Shown here: piece after piece, positions 1 to 6,408 of the stretch
How the letters are laid out: each line of letters starts with the position of its first letter
Position numbering within the stretch: the stretch's first letter is position 1
Assembly: GCA_903872005.1 (NCBI GenBank)
Contig: CAIQJD010000578.1
Location: 1-10,961, forward strand
From: an uncultured bacterium
GTDB lineage: Bacteria > Chloroflexota > Anaerolineae > JACIWP01
DNA: 10,961 nt
Direction of reading: 5' to 3'
Notes under the pieces: generated by a model
The model's database searches: none
What the model was told of the DNA's origin: nothing
The model's input: the letters and a program-made list of their open reading frames with translations, nothing else
Program-made: the position numbers and the translations under genes

Positions 1-812
1 CGGCGCTGCTGGGCGCGGCCGGCCAGTTCGGCATCTTCGGCACGCTGATCGTGGCGACCCTGCTCGGCTTCGACATCAAGCAGGCCGCCTCCATCGGCAT
101 CATCGGCTCGGCCGATGGTCCCACGTCCATCTATGTCGCCTCGGTGTTGGCTCCCGACCTGTTGGCTCCCATTGCCGTGGCGGCCTATTCGTATATGTCG
201 CTGGTGCCAATCATCCAGCCGCCGGTCATGCGCCTGCTGACGACCAAAGAGGAGCGGCGCATCCACATGCCCTACGCCGAGAATCCGCCTTCTAAGACGG
301 CGCGCATCCTCTTCCCCATCGCCGTGACGCTGATCGCCGGCCTCCTCGTCCCTCTGGCCGCGCCGCTCATCGGCATGTTGATGTTTGGCAACCTGTTGCG
401 CGAAGCCGGCGTCGTGGAGCGCCTCTCCAAAGCTGCCCAGAACGAGCTGGCGAATATCGTCACCATCTTCCTGGGGCTGGCCGTCGGTTCCACCATGGTC
501 GCCGATTCGTTTCTCAAGTGGCGCACCATCCTCATCATCGGCATGGGGCTGGTCGCGTTCATCCTGGATACCGCCGGCGGCGTCTTGTTCGGCAAGCTGA
601 TGTGCGTCCTTTCCGGGCGCACGATCAACCCGCTCATCGGGGCGGCCGGCATCTCGGCCTTCCCCATGTCGGCGCGCGTGGTGCATAAGTTCGCCCAGGA
701 AGAGGATTTCACCAATTTCGTCTTGATGCACGCCATGGGCGCCAATACGGCCGGCCAGATCGGTTCGGTGATGGCCGGCGGCATCGTCCTGGCGCTCCTG
801 GCAGGGAGATAG
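1..812 (+). CDS. oadB: Na+-translocating decarboxylase, beta subunit (OadB/GcdB family), 5' truncated
   Basis: This is the membrane subunit of a biotin-dependent sodium-pumping decarboxylase (oxaloacetate, methylmalonyl-CoA or glutaconyl-CoA type). It decarboxylates carboxybiotin and couples this to Na+ export. The reading frame is open from the left edge (first full codon at 3), so the 5' end is missing; about 269 residues are visible of a family that usually has roughly 370-430. Family hallmarks are present: the ADGPT motif with its key Asp (codon 114-116), the GAAGISAFPMSARV stretch near 640-680, and the C-terminal AMGANTAGQIGS motif. Several hydrophobic membrane segments are evident. The GTG at 51 is internal, because recognisable family sequence precedes it. 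The substrate of the complex cannot be read from this subunit alone. The stop lies 7 bases before the next gene, which suggests co-transcription. Confidence 0.93.
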   Translation, partial: ALLGAAGQFGIFGTLIVATLLGFDIKQAASIGIIGSADGPTSIYVASVLAPDLLAPIAVAAYSYMSLVPIIQPPVMRLLTTKEERRIHMPYAENPPSKTARILFPIAVTLIAGLLVPLAAPLIGMLMFGNLLREAGVVERLSKAAQNELANIVTIFLGLAVGSTMVADSFLKWRTILIIGMGLVAFILDTAGGVLFGKLMCVLSGRTINPLIGAAGISAFPMSARVVHKFAQEEDFTNFVLMHAMGANTAGQIGSVMAGGIVLALLAGR

Positions 813-819
813 GAGCCGC

Positions 820-1773
820 ATGGTCGAGCAGTTGTCCCTGTTCCCCGACCTGGATCAGCCGGCCGAGCCGCCGCCAGCCGAGCCGGCCGCCTTCAAGACT
901 CATCTGACGGCGCGCGCCTCGCTGCGCGATGCCGTAGACGAGTTCGACCGCGCCATGAAGCTCAAGGGCTTCACCGAAAACACCATCGCCGCGTTCCGCG
1001 CCGACTTGCGTATCCTGGCCGGCTATCTGGGGAATGAGCGCGCCATCGGCGCTATCTCGACCCAGGACCTGAACGGTTTTCTGGTCTATCTGTTGCGCGA
1101 GCGCGGCCGGCCGTGCAACGCCAAATCCTATGCCCGCCGGCTGACCACCGTCAAGGTTCTCTTCGCCTGGCTGGCCGAGGTGGGGGCGCGGGGGAGCGAC
1201 CCGGCTCAGGCGTTAGTGCACCACACCTTCACCACGCCGCTGGCACGCCCCCTGAGCGAGGCCGAAATCGAGGAACTGTTGGCGGCGGCCGGCCGGCTGG
1301 CGGCCAGCGACGACCCCGACCCGCGCCCGCTGCTCCTGATCCAGCTTCTCCTCGCCACCGGCATGAAGAAGAGCGAAGTCATGGGCATCCACCTGGCGCA
1401 CCTGGATGTGAGCGATGCGCAACACCCGACGGTGCATATCCGCTATGCCGAAGCGCGCCAGTTTCACAAGGAGCGTACCCTGCGTCTGCCGGCCGATATT
1501 CTCTCGGCCCTGCGCGCCTATCGCGCCAAATATAGGCCGGCCGAGCGCCTCTTTGAGTGTACGGCGCGCAACCTGGAGTACGTGTTGCGCGATACGGCGC
1601 GCCTGGCCGGCCTGACTGGCGTCTCGTTCGAGGAGCTGCGCTGGACGGCGGCGCTGCGCGACTATCGGGCGGGCATGCCGGCAGAATCCCTCCGCAAGAA
1701 GCTGGGACTCTCCAAGCTGCGTTGGCGTGATACAGAGGAGAAGTTGGAGCGTCTGGCCGAGCCGGCGCGCTAA
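820..1773 (+). CDS. Tyrosine recombinase/integrase-fold protein with degenerate active site
   Basis: A 317-residue protein with the two-domain layout of XerC/XerD-type recombinases. A SAM-like core-binding domain spans about residues 35-125 (motif GFTENTIAAFRADLRIL), and a catalytic-like domain spans about 143-312. Aligned by eye to the R-K-H-R-H/W-Y set, Arg I in TGLRxSEL is Lys183 (TGMKKSEV), the beta-hairpin Lys is kept (K217 in HKERT), His of HxLRH is Glu271, Arg II is kept (R274), His of LGH is Leu297, and the nucleophile position is about Glu306. No tyrosine occurs after residue 282. It is therefore probably unable to cleave DNA and may act as a DNA-binding protein; that role is inference. 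ATG 820 is preceded by AGGAG (811-815) overlapping the oadB stop, so it is likely translated with oadB. Its base composition matches its neighbours, so recent transfer is not evident. A decayed integrase is the alternative, but the frame is intact throughout. Confidence 0.85.
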   Translation: MVEQLSLFPDLDQPAEPPPAEPAAFKTHLTARASLRDAVDEFDRAMKLKGFTENTIAAFRADLRILAGYLGNERAIGAISTQDLNGFLVYLLRERGRPCNAKSYARRLTTVKVLFAWLAEVGARGSDPAQALVHHTFTTPLARPLSEAEIEELLAAAGRLAASDDPDPRPLLLIQLLLATGMKKSEVMGIHLAHLDVSDAQHPTVHIRYAEARQFHKERTLRLPADILSALRAYRAKYRPAERLFECTARNLEYVLRDTARLAGLTGVSFEELRWTAALRDYRAGMPAESLRKKLGLSKLRWRDTEEKLERLAEPAR

Positions 1774-1797
1774 GGGCATTCCGGCCGGCGGCGCGTC

Positions 1798-1856
1798 CGT
1801 AGCATCGCCCCTTGTGGGCGTCTGGGGTTCGGACGGCCACAAGGGCCGATGCTACG
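1798..1856. repeat. Long near-perfect palindrome (25-bp arms) in the recombinase-asparaginase spacer
   Basis: Arm 1798-1822 is the reverse complement of 1832-1856 with only two mismatches, around a 9-base centre. The arms begin CGTAGCATCG and include CCCTTGTGG. It could fold into a very stable hairpin after the recombinase gene and act as a terminator or RNA-stabilising element. No T tract follows (GATAAGG), so a repetitive extragenic palindrome or small MITE-like unit is at least as likely. The rest of the 124-base spacer holds only the ribosome binding site of the next gene. Confidence 0.8.
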
Positions 1857-1897
1857 ATAAGGAGCGGTGCGCCAGGGGCGTACCCTACGGAGGGTTT

Positions 1898-2968
1898 ATG
1901 GAACCGACAACATCTATCGCGGAACGCGCCGCGTCGTGGCGCGCCCACTTCGAGCCGGCGCTCCTGGTCGAGCGCGGCGGGCTGATTGAGGCCATCCACT
2001 GCGGCGCGGTCGCCGTCGTGGCTCCAGACGGCAATCGGATCGCCTCCCTGGGCGACCCGGACGCCATCTACTACCTGCGCTCGTCGGCCAAGCCGCTGCA
2101 GGTTTTGCCGCTGATCGAGAGTGGCGCGGCCGACCATTTCGGCTTCACGCCGCGCCAATTGGCCGTGATGGCCGGCTCGCACAGCGGCAGCGATGAGCAT
2201 GTCGCGGTCGTCGCCTCCATCCTGGAGCGCATCGGCCTGGACGAGGGCGCGCTGGCCTGCGGCGTGCAGACGCCCCTGGGTCGCGAGGAGACCCTGGCCC
2301 TCGACTTGCGCGGCGAGAAGCCGCGCCAGATCCACAACAACTGTTCCGGCAAGCACGCCGCCATGCTGGCCCTGGCGCGCTTCCGCGGCTATTCCATCGA
2401 AGGCTATTACCGGCCGGCGCACCCGGCCCAGGGCGAAATCATCGCGACGCTGGCCGGCCTGGCCGATTGGCCGGCCGAGCAGATTGTCGTCGGGGTGGAT
2501 GGCTGCGGCGTGCCGGTCTTCGGGCTGCCGCTGCGCGCCTCGGCGCTGACCTTCGCCCGGCTGGCGAACCCGGCCGGCCTGTCCGCACCGCGCCAAAGCG
2601 CCTGCCGGCGCGTCGTCGCCGCCATGCAGGCCCATCCAGTGATGGTTTCCGGCCACGGGCGCATCTGTACGGTGCTGCTGACGACCCTGGCCGGCAAGAT
2701 CGTCGCGAAGGGCGGCGCGGAGGGGTTCTACACCTTCGGCGTGCTGCCGGGCGTGTTGGCCGGCGCGCCGGCCGGCCTGGGCGTGGCGCTCAAGCTGGAA
2801 GACGGCGAATCGCGCCGCGGCGTGACGCTGCTGACCCTGGAGGTCATTCGCCAGTTGGGCCTGGCGGACGATGCGGCCTGGGCGACGTTGCTGCGCCATT
2901 TCCCGTATGCGGTGAAGAATCTGCGCGGCGAGGATGTGGGCCGCGTCGAGCCGGCGTTCCAGTGGTAG
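1898..2968 (+). CDS. L-asparaginase II family (Rhizobium etli AnsA / ReAV type)
   Basis: A 356-residue cytosolic enzyme of the Asparaginase_II family (PF06089), which hydrolyses L-asparagine to aspartate and ammonia and is unrelated to the E. coli asparaginase fold. The key residues of the R. etli enzyme as I recall it can be placed with a constant offset of 14: Ser62 and Lys65 in RSSAKPLQ, Ser94 in SHSG, Cys149 and Lys152 in NNCSGKHA, and Asp201 and Cys203 in VDGCGVP. A conserved AKGGAEG loop lies at 270-276. The Cys/Lys/Cys set is the zinc site described for that enzyme. ATG 1898 is chosen because GGAGGG (1889-1894) precedes it. The same frame stays open upstream to a GTG at 1727 inside the recombinase gene, but that stretch has no family similarity and encodes the palindrome. 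It appears to be monocistronic, between two repeat-rich spacers. There is no signal peptide. Confidence 0.9.
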   Translation: MEPTTSIAERAASWRAHFEPALLVERGGLIEAIHCGAVAVVAPDGNRIASLGDPDAIYYLRSSAKPLQVLPLIESGAADHFGFTPRQLAVMAGSHSGSDEHVAVVASILERIGLDEGALACGVQTPLGREETLALDLRGEKPRQIHNNCSGKHAAMLALARFRGYSIEGYYRPAHPAQGEIIATLAGLADWPAEQIVVGVDGCGVPVFGLPLRASALTFARLANPAGLSAPRQSACRRVVAAMQAHPVMVSGHGRICTVLLTTLAGKIVAKGGAEGFYTFGVLPGVLAGAPAGLGVALKLEDGESRRGVTLLTLEVIRQLGLADDAAWATLLRHFPYAVKNLRGEDVGRVEPAFQW

Positions 2969-2980
2969 CATGGGTAGAAG

Positions 2981-3009
2981 ACCTCACAGGTCTTGAAGAC
3001 CTGTGAGGT
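2981..3009. repeat. Perfect 14-bp inverted repeat (ACCTCACAGGTCTT type)
   Basis: Arm 2981-2994 (ACCTCACAGGTCTT) is exactly mirrored at 2996-3009 around a single G. As RNA it would form a tight hairpin about 12 bases after the asparaginase stop. No T run follows. Its compact perfect symmetry and intergenic position look like a dispersed extragenic palindrome more than a simple terminator, but either role is possible. Confidence 0.85.
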
Positions 3010-3032
3010 ACCAGCCAGCGGGCAGCGTAGGT

Positions 3033-3091
3033 TGCGAAGGCAAGCCTTCGCAGTCCAGAAGCGGCTATGGATTGGGAAGGCTTGCCTTTCC
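3033..3091. repeat. Compound inverted repeat upstream of the TPR gene
   Basis: A 9-bp perfect palindrome (TGCGAAGGC, AA, GCCTTCGCA) covers 3033-3052. A second imperfect one (GGAAGGC, TT, GCCTTTCC) covers about 3075-3091. The two are also related to each other: GGCAAGCCTT at 3039-3048 is the exact reverse complement of 3077-3086, so alternative long-range pairing is possible. Together with the palindrome at 2981-3009 this fills most of the 153-base spacer. Confidence 0.75.
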
Positions 3092-3121
3092 TGACCAGAT
3101 AGAGAGAGACGCATACATCGT

Positions 3122-4087
3122 ATGACACGCCCTATCCCGCAAGACCCCGAAACGCCGGCCGACGCGCTGCGCCAACGCATTGGCGAGGCGGAAGTCCGCC
3201 TGACCAACCTGCGCGGGGCCGGCGCCGACGCGCTGACGCTGCTGCGCCTGCTGGACGAGATGGATGCCGGCCACGCCGAGCTGGCTGCCCTGGGCGCCGA
3301 CCTGCGCGCCGAAGAGAGCCGCATCGGGACGCTGCACAGCATCCTCCGCAAGAAGAAGGGGCTGCTGCTGCGCGAGCTGCGGGCGGCCGGCGGTCTGGCG
3401 GCGCGGCGCGCCGAACGGCAGCCGGCGCCGGCGCAATGGTGGTGGTTCCTCGACGCGGCCATGGCGGCCGACCGCCGGCGGGCGCTGCGGCGCTATCTCA
3501 TCATCGCCGGCGTCATCCTGCTCCTGGTCGCCGGCGCAGCCTTCATCTATGCGCGCTTCTTCCGCCCCGACCCCCTCACGGTGCAGCTCTACCAAAATCA
3601 ACTCACGGCGCAGCAGCGCGTGCAGGACGGTCGGTGGGCCGAGGCGGCGACGCTCCTGGCGCAGAACATGGCCCTGGCTCCCACGGAAGCGGAGTGGCCG
3701 ATCCGGCTGGGCGCGCTGCGGATGCTGGGCGGCGATGCGCCGGCGGCCGCGTCTCTTTTCGAGAGCGGCCGGCGACTGGCGCCGGACGAGCTGACCTTCC
3801 TGCTCTTGCGCGGCCAGGCATACCTGGAAGCGAATGCCTTCGCGCCGGCGCGCGCTGACCTGGAGCAGGCGACGCAGGCTGAACCGCAGTCGCCGGCGGC
3901 CTTCTTCTACCTGGGGCGGGCGCTGGCCGGCCTGAACGAGCGGCCGGCGGCCCTGGCGGCGTATGAAGAGGCCAGCCGGCTGGCCTCGGCGAGCCGGGGG
4001 AACGAGACGATTTTCGTGATGGCGCGGCTGGAAATCTCGTCGCTGTTGCAGTCCCCCGGGCCGGGCGCGCTGGCGACGCCGCAATAA
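3122..4087 (+). CDS. Single-pass membrane protein with C-terminal TPR-like repeats
   Basis: A 321-residue protein of no recognised named family. Residues 12-100 are Ala/Leu/Arg/Glu-rich and predicted largely helical, possibly coiled coil (basic stretch RKKKG at 76-80). A WWW triplet at 106-108 and a basic patch (DRRRALRRY) precede one membrane segment at about 125-146. The C-terminal half (about 155-310) has TPR-like helical pairs: the WAEAATLLAQNMALAP, APAAASLFESGRRLAPDE, APARADLEQATQAEPQS and RPAALAAYEEASRLA segments each end near a Pro or polar turn, at about 34-residue spacing. Basic residues before the membrane segment suggest an N-in orientation, placing the TPR part outside. It may be a scaffold or assembly factor; no catalytic motif is visible. 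ATG 3122 has only a weak purine-rich AGAGAGAGAC upstream. A short CATAC-ATC-GTATG inverted repeat (3112-3124) overlaps the start codon. It is followed by a likely terminator. Confidence 0.85.
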   Translation: MTRPIPQDPETPADALRQRIGEAEVRLTNLRGAGADALTLLRLLDEMDAGHAELAALGADLRAEESRIGTLHSILRKKKGLLLRELRAAGGLAARRAERQPAPAQWWWFLDAAMAADRRRALRRYLIIAGVILLLVAGAAFIYARFFRPDPLTVQLYQNQLTAQQRVQDGRWAEAATLLAQNMALAPTEAEWPIRLGALRMLGGDAPAAASLFESGRRLAPDELTFLLLRGQAYLEANAFAPARADLEQATQAEPQSPAAFFYLGRALAGLNERPAALAAYEEASRLASASRGNETIFVMARLEISSLLQSPGPGALATPQ

Positions 4088-4109
4088 GTAACCGTTTGGA
4101 TCATGAAAA

Positions 4110-4141
4110 GCGCGAAAGGGAGAGCCTTTTCGCGTCCTTTT
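4110..4141 (+). terminator. Probable rho-independent terminator after the TPR gene
   Basis: GCGCGAAAGGG (4110-4120) pairs with CCTTTTCGCGT (4125-4135) across an AGAG loop, using two G-U pairs, and is followed by CCTTTTGTC. A further copy of the arm (CTTTCGCGCGCTT, 4146-4158) allows an alternative fold. It lies 22 bases past the stop and before the promoter of the next gene. Confidence 0.55.
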
Positions 4142-4183
4142 GTCACTTTCGCGCGCTTCGCGATCCAGACGCCGCGATGCAGT

Positions 4184-4212
4184 TTGACGCCGGCACGTTC
4201 TGGGCTTACAAT
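4184..4212 (+). promoter_or_regulatory. Sigma70-type promoter of the aminotransferase operon
   Basis: TTGACG (4184-4189) and TACAAT (4207-4212) are separated by exactly 17 bases, close to the housekeeping consensus in otherwise GC-rich DNA. Transcription would begin near 4219 and give a leader of about 35 bases. The leader holds a purine-rich AAGGGAGG (4232-4239), which is rather far (14 bases) from ATG 4254. Confidence 0.7.
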
Positions 4213-4253
4213 GGCCGGCGTGTGTCCACAGAAGGGAGGCGACGGAACAACCC

Positions 4254-5162
4254 ATGAAAGTCACAACTAGCGATAAAGAACTCATCATCTACCTCAACGG
4301 CCAGTACGTCCCCGAAAGCCAGGCCAAGATCTCAGTCTTCGATCACGGCTTCCTGTACGGCGACGCAGTCTTCGACACCTGGTGCGCCTGGCATGGCGGC
4401 ATTTTCCAGTTGGACGCGCACCTGAATCGCATCTTCGATTCGATGCAAGCCTGCATGATCGCCTGTCCGCTGAGCAAGGACGAGTTCCGCGCCGCGCTGA
4501 TCGAGACGACGCGCATCAACGGCAATCGCGACGCCTACATTAAGGCCATCGTCTCGCGCGGGCTTGGCCCCATTCCGCTCCTGAGCGCCATAGACAACAT
4601 CACGCCGACGGTGGTCATCTTCTCGCGGCCCTACCGCTCCGTCGTGACCGACCTGGACGATCCCAAGGGCGTGACGGCCAAGATTTCGACCGTGCAGCGC
4701 ATTCCCTCCGAGTGCCTCGACCCCAAGATCAAGTCGTGCAACTACTTGAACCACGTGCTGGCCTATCTGGATGCCAAAGTCTCCGGCTTCCAGGAAGCCA
4801 TCGAAGTGACGACCGACGGCGTGGTCTGCGAAGCGCCGGGCCACAACCTCTTCATCGTCAAGAACGGCGTCGTCCGCACGCCCGACCGGGGTATCCTGAT
4901 GGGCGTGACGCGCACAGCAGTGCTGGAGCTGGCGGCCGGGCTGGGGCTGCGCTGCGAGATCGGCCCCATGTCGGCCTATGACGTCTACACGGCCGACGAA
5001 GTCTTCTTCTCGTCCACGGCCGGCTTTTTGACCTCGGTGGTAAACGTAGACGGCCGGCGCATTGGCGACGGCAAGCCCGGCCCGATCACAGCGCAATTAC
5101 GCAAGGCGTACTATCAGCTCCTGGAGAGCGGCAAGTACAGCACGCCGGTCTTCAACGATTAG
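4254..5162 (+). CDS. Class IV PLP-dependent aminotransferase (D-amino acid / branched-chain type)
   Basis: A 302-residue cytosolic fold-type IV transaminase; family members are usually 270-310 residues. The N-terminal FDHGFLYGDAVFDT motif (29-42) is typical, and Arg59 in HLNRI matches the phosphate-binding Arg. Lys160 in PKIKSCNYLNHVLA is the PLP Schiff-base lysine. Glu193 in VVCEAPGHNLFIV corresponds to the Glu that contacts the PLP ring nitrogen. GVTR at 217-220 is the phosphate-loop motif, and FFSSTAGFLTSVV at 251-263 is the conserved C-terminal strand. Substrate choice among D-alanine, branched-chain amino acids, aminodeoxychorismate (lyase) and amines is not decided by these motifs. The gene has its own promoter and lies 14 bases before the TauE-like exporter, so the two are probably one operon. 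Confidence 0.92.
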   Translation: MKVTTSDKELIIYLNGQYVPESQAKISVFDHGFLYGDAVFDTWCAWHGGIFQLDAHLNRIFDSMQACMIACPLSKDEFRAALIETTRINGNRDAYIKAIVSRGLGPIPLLSAIDNITPTVVIFSRPYRSVVTDLDDPKGVTAKISTVQRIPSECLDPKIKSCNYLNHVLAYLDAKVSGFQEAIEVTTDGVVCEAPGHNLFIVKNGVVRTPDRGILMGVTRTAVLELAAGLGLRCEIGPMSAYDVYTADEVFFSSTAGFLTSVVNVDGRRIGDGKPGPITAQLRKAYYQLLESGKYSTPVFND

Positions 5163-5176
5163 GGAGACGCAGCCTG

Positions 5177-5950
<774 letters not shown>

Positions 5951-5968
5951 GGCGCAATCTCGAAAGAT

Positions 5969-5997
5969 TTGCCACGCCCGCGCTTGCATGGTATAAT
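5969..5997 (+). promoter_or_regulatory. Strong extended -10 promoter for secG
   Basis: TTGCCA (5969-5974) and a perfect TATAAT (5992-5997) are 17 bases apart, with TG two bases before the -10 (TGGTATAAT), an extended -10 element. Transcription would start near 6004, about 34 bases before the GTG start at 6038. A small inverted repeat (5954-5960 with 5965-5972, loop CGAA) overlaps the -35 and may also be the end of the exporter transcript. Confidence 0.8.
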
Positions 5998-6037
5998 CCG
6001 CGCACGTGGAACTGACGCGAAGGGGGTTGAGAGGGCT

Positions 6038-6256
6038 GTGCTTCCTTATCTCTATGTGGCGATGATTGTGGTGGCGGCCGGCGTGTCCGCCTTGATCCTG
6101 CTCCAGGCCAAAGGTTCGAGCCTGGGTGGTATCTTCGGCGGCGACGGTTCGGTGTACAAGAGCAAGCGGGGCGTGGAGAAGACGCTCTTCGACGCGACCA
6201 TCGTCGCGGCGGTCATCTTCTTCGCCCTGGCGTTGGTAGTCGTCCTGGTGCAATAA
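6038..6256 (+). CDS. secG: Preprotein translocase subunit SecG
   Basis: A 72-residue protein with two membrane helices (about 4-20 and 51-71) joined by a cytosolic loop, the standard SecG hairpin that supports SecA cycling at the SecYEG channel. The loop carries the family signature: LLQAKGSSLGG, then FGG, then VYKSKRGVEKTLF. The length matches the usual 70-110 residues. The start is GTG 6038, read as Met, because the sequence before it is unrelated to SecG and the longer frame would begin at 5969, inside the promoter. GAGGG at 6031-6035 is a close, modest ribosome binding site. secG is typically a lone gene, and here it has its own promoter and terminator. The adjacent exported binding protein gene is probably a separate unit. 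Confidence 0.93.
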   Translation: MLPYLYVAMIVVAAGVSALILLQAKGSSLGGIFGGDGSVYKSKRGVEKTLFDATIVAAVIFFALALVVVLVQ

Positions 6257-6259
6257 CGC

Positions 6260-6279
6260 GGCGCCGCCGGCGCGGCGCC
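6260..6279. repeat. Perfect GC-only hairpin just after secG
   Basis: GGCGCCG (6260-6266) and CGGCGCC (6273-6279) are perfect inverted arms around CCGGCG, beginning 4 bases after the secG stop. There is no T tract directly behind it. It probably works together with the larger structure that follows, stabilising the 3' end. Confidence 0.6.
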
Positions 6280-6281
6280 TG

Positions 6282-6350
6282 TAGCTTAGCCGCTTGCGCG
6301 CATCGGCCGACGCCGGTCGAGCGCCGGCGCTAAGCTATTTCATTTTATTG
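6282..6350 (+). terminator. Terminator-like branched hairpin with T-rich tail after secG
   Basis: TAGCTTAGC (6282-6290) pairs perfectly with GCTAAGCTA (6329-6337) around a GC-rich interior that can form its own small hairpins (for example GCCGG/CCGGC at about 6312-6328). It is followed by TTTCATTTTATT, the only T-rich stretch nearby. The long interior is unusual for a simple intrinsic terminator. Its position between secG and the binding protein gene supports transcript termination. Confidence 0.6.
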
Positions 6351-6408
6351 GGGGCGAAGCTCTGGGGCCGCGCGACATCCCTTGCCGCCCTGGGGAGCGA
6401 ATTCCACA

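Noticed and set aside
820..1773. Active mobile element or integrative element boundary
   Set aside because: No att-like direct repeats, tRNA, or cargo genes are seen, and the recombinase lacks its catalytic tyrosine.
1727..1897. Upstream in-frame extension of the asparaginase from a GTG
   Set aside because: It would translate the palindrome and overlap the recombinase gene; the ATG at 1898 has a ribosome binding site and fits the family length.
1379..2971. 530-codon reverse-strand open frame
   Set aside because: Lies antisense to the recombinase and asparaginase genes, whose + strand products have clear motifs; its Arg/Ala/Gln/His-rich translation is typical of antisense frames in GC-rich DNA.
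2981..3091. CRISPR-like repeats
   Set aside because: The units are palindromes of different sequence with no regular spacers and no cas genes nearby.
3065..4288. 407-codon reverse-strand open frame spanning the TPR gene and its spacers
   Set aside because: Crosses the terminator, the promoter and repeats; low-complexity Arg/Gln-rich translation without motifs.
5969..6037. Upstream in-frame extension of SecG
   Set aside because: It includes the -35 and -10 elements, so it would lie upstream of the transcript start, and the residues are not SecG-like.
6281..6337. tRNA-like look (GTAGCTTAG followed by a 5-bp stem and 7-base loop GCCGG/TCGAGCG/CCGGC)
   Set aside because: No acceptor stem, anticodon arm or TTC T-loop can be arranged; it is explained by the terminator-like hairpin.
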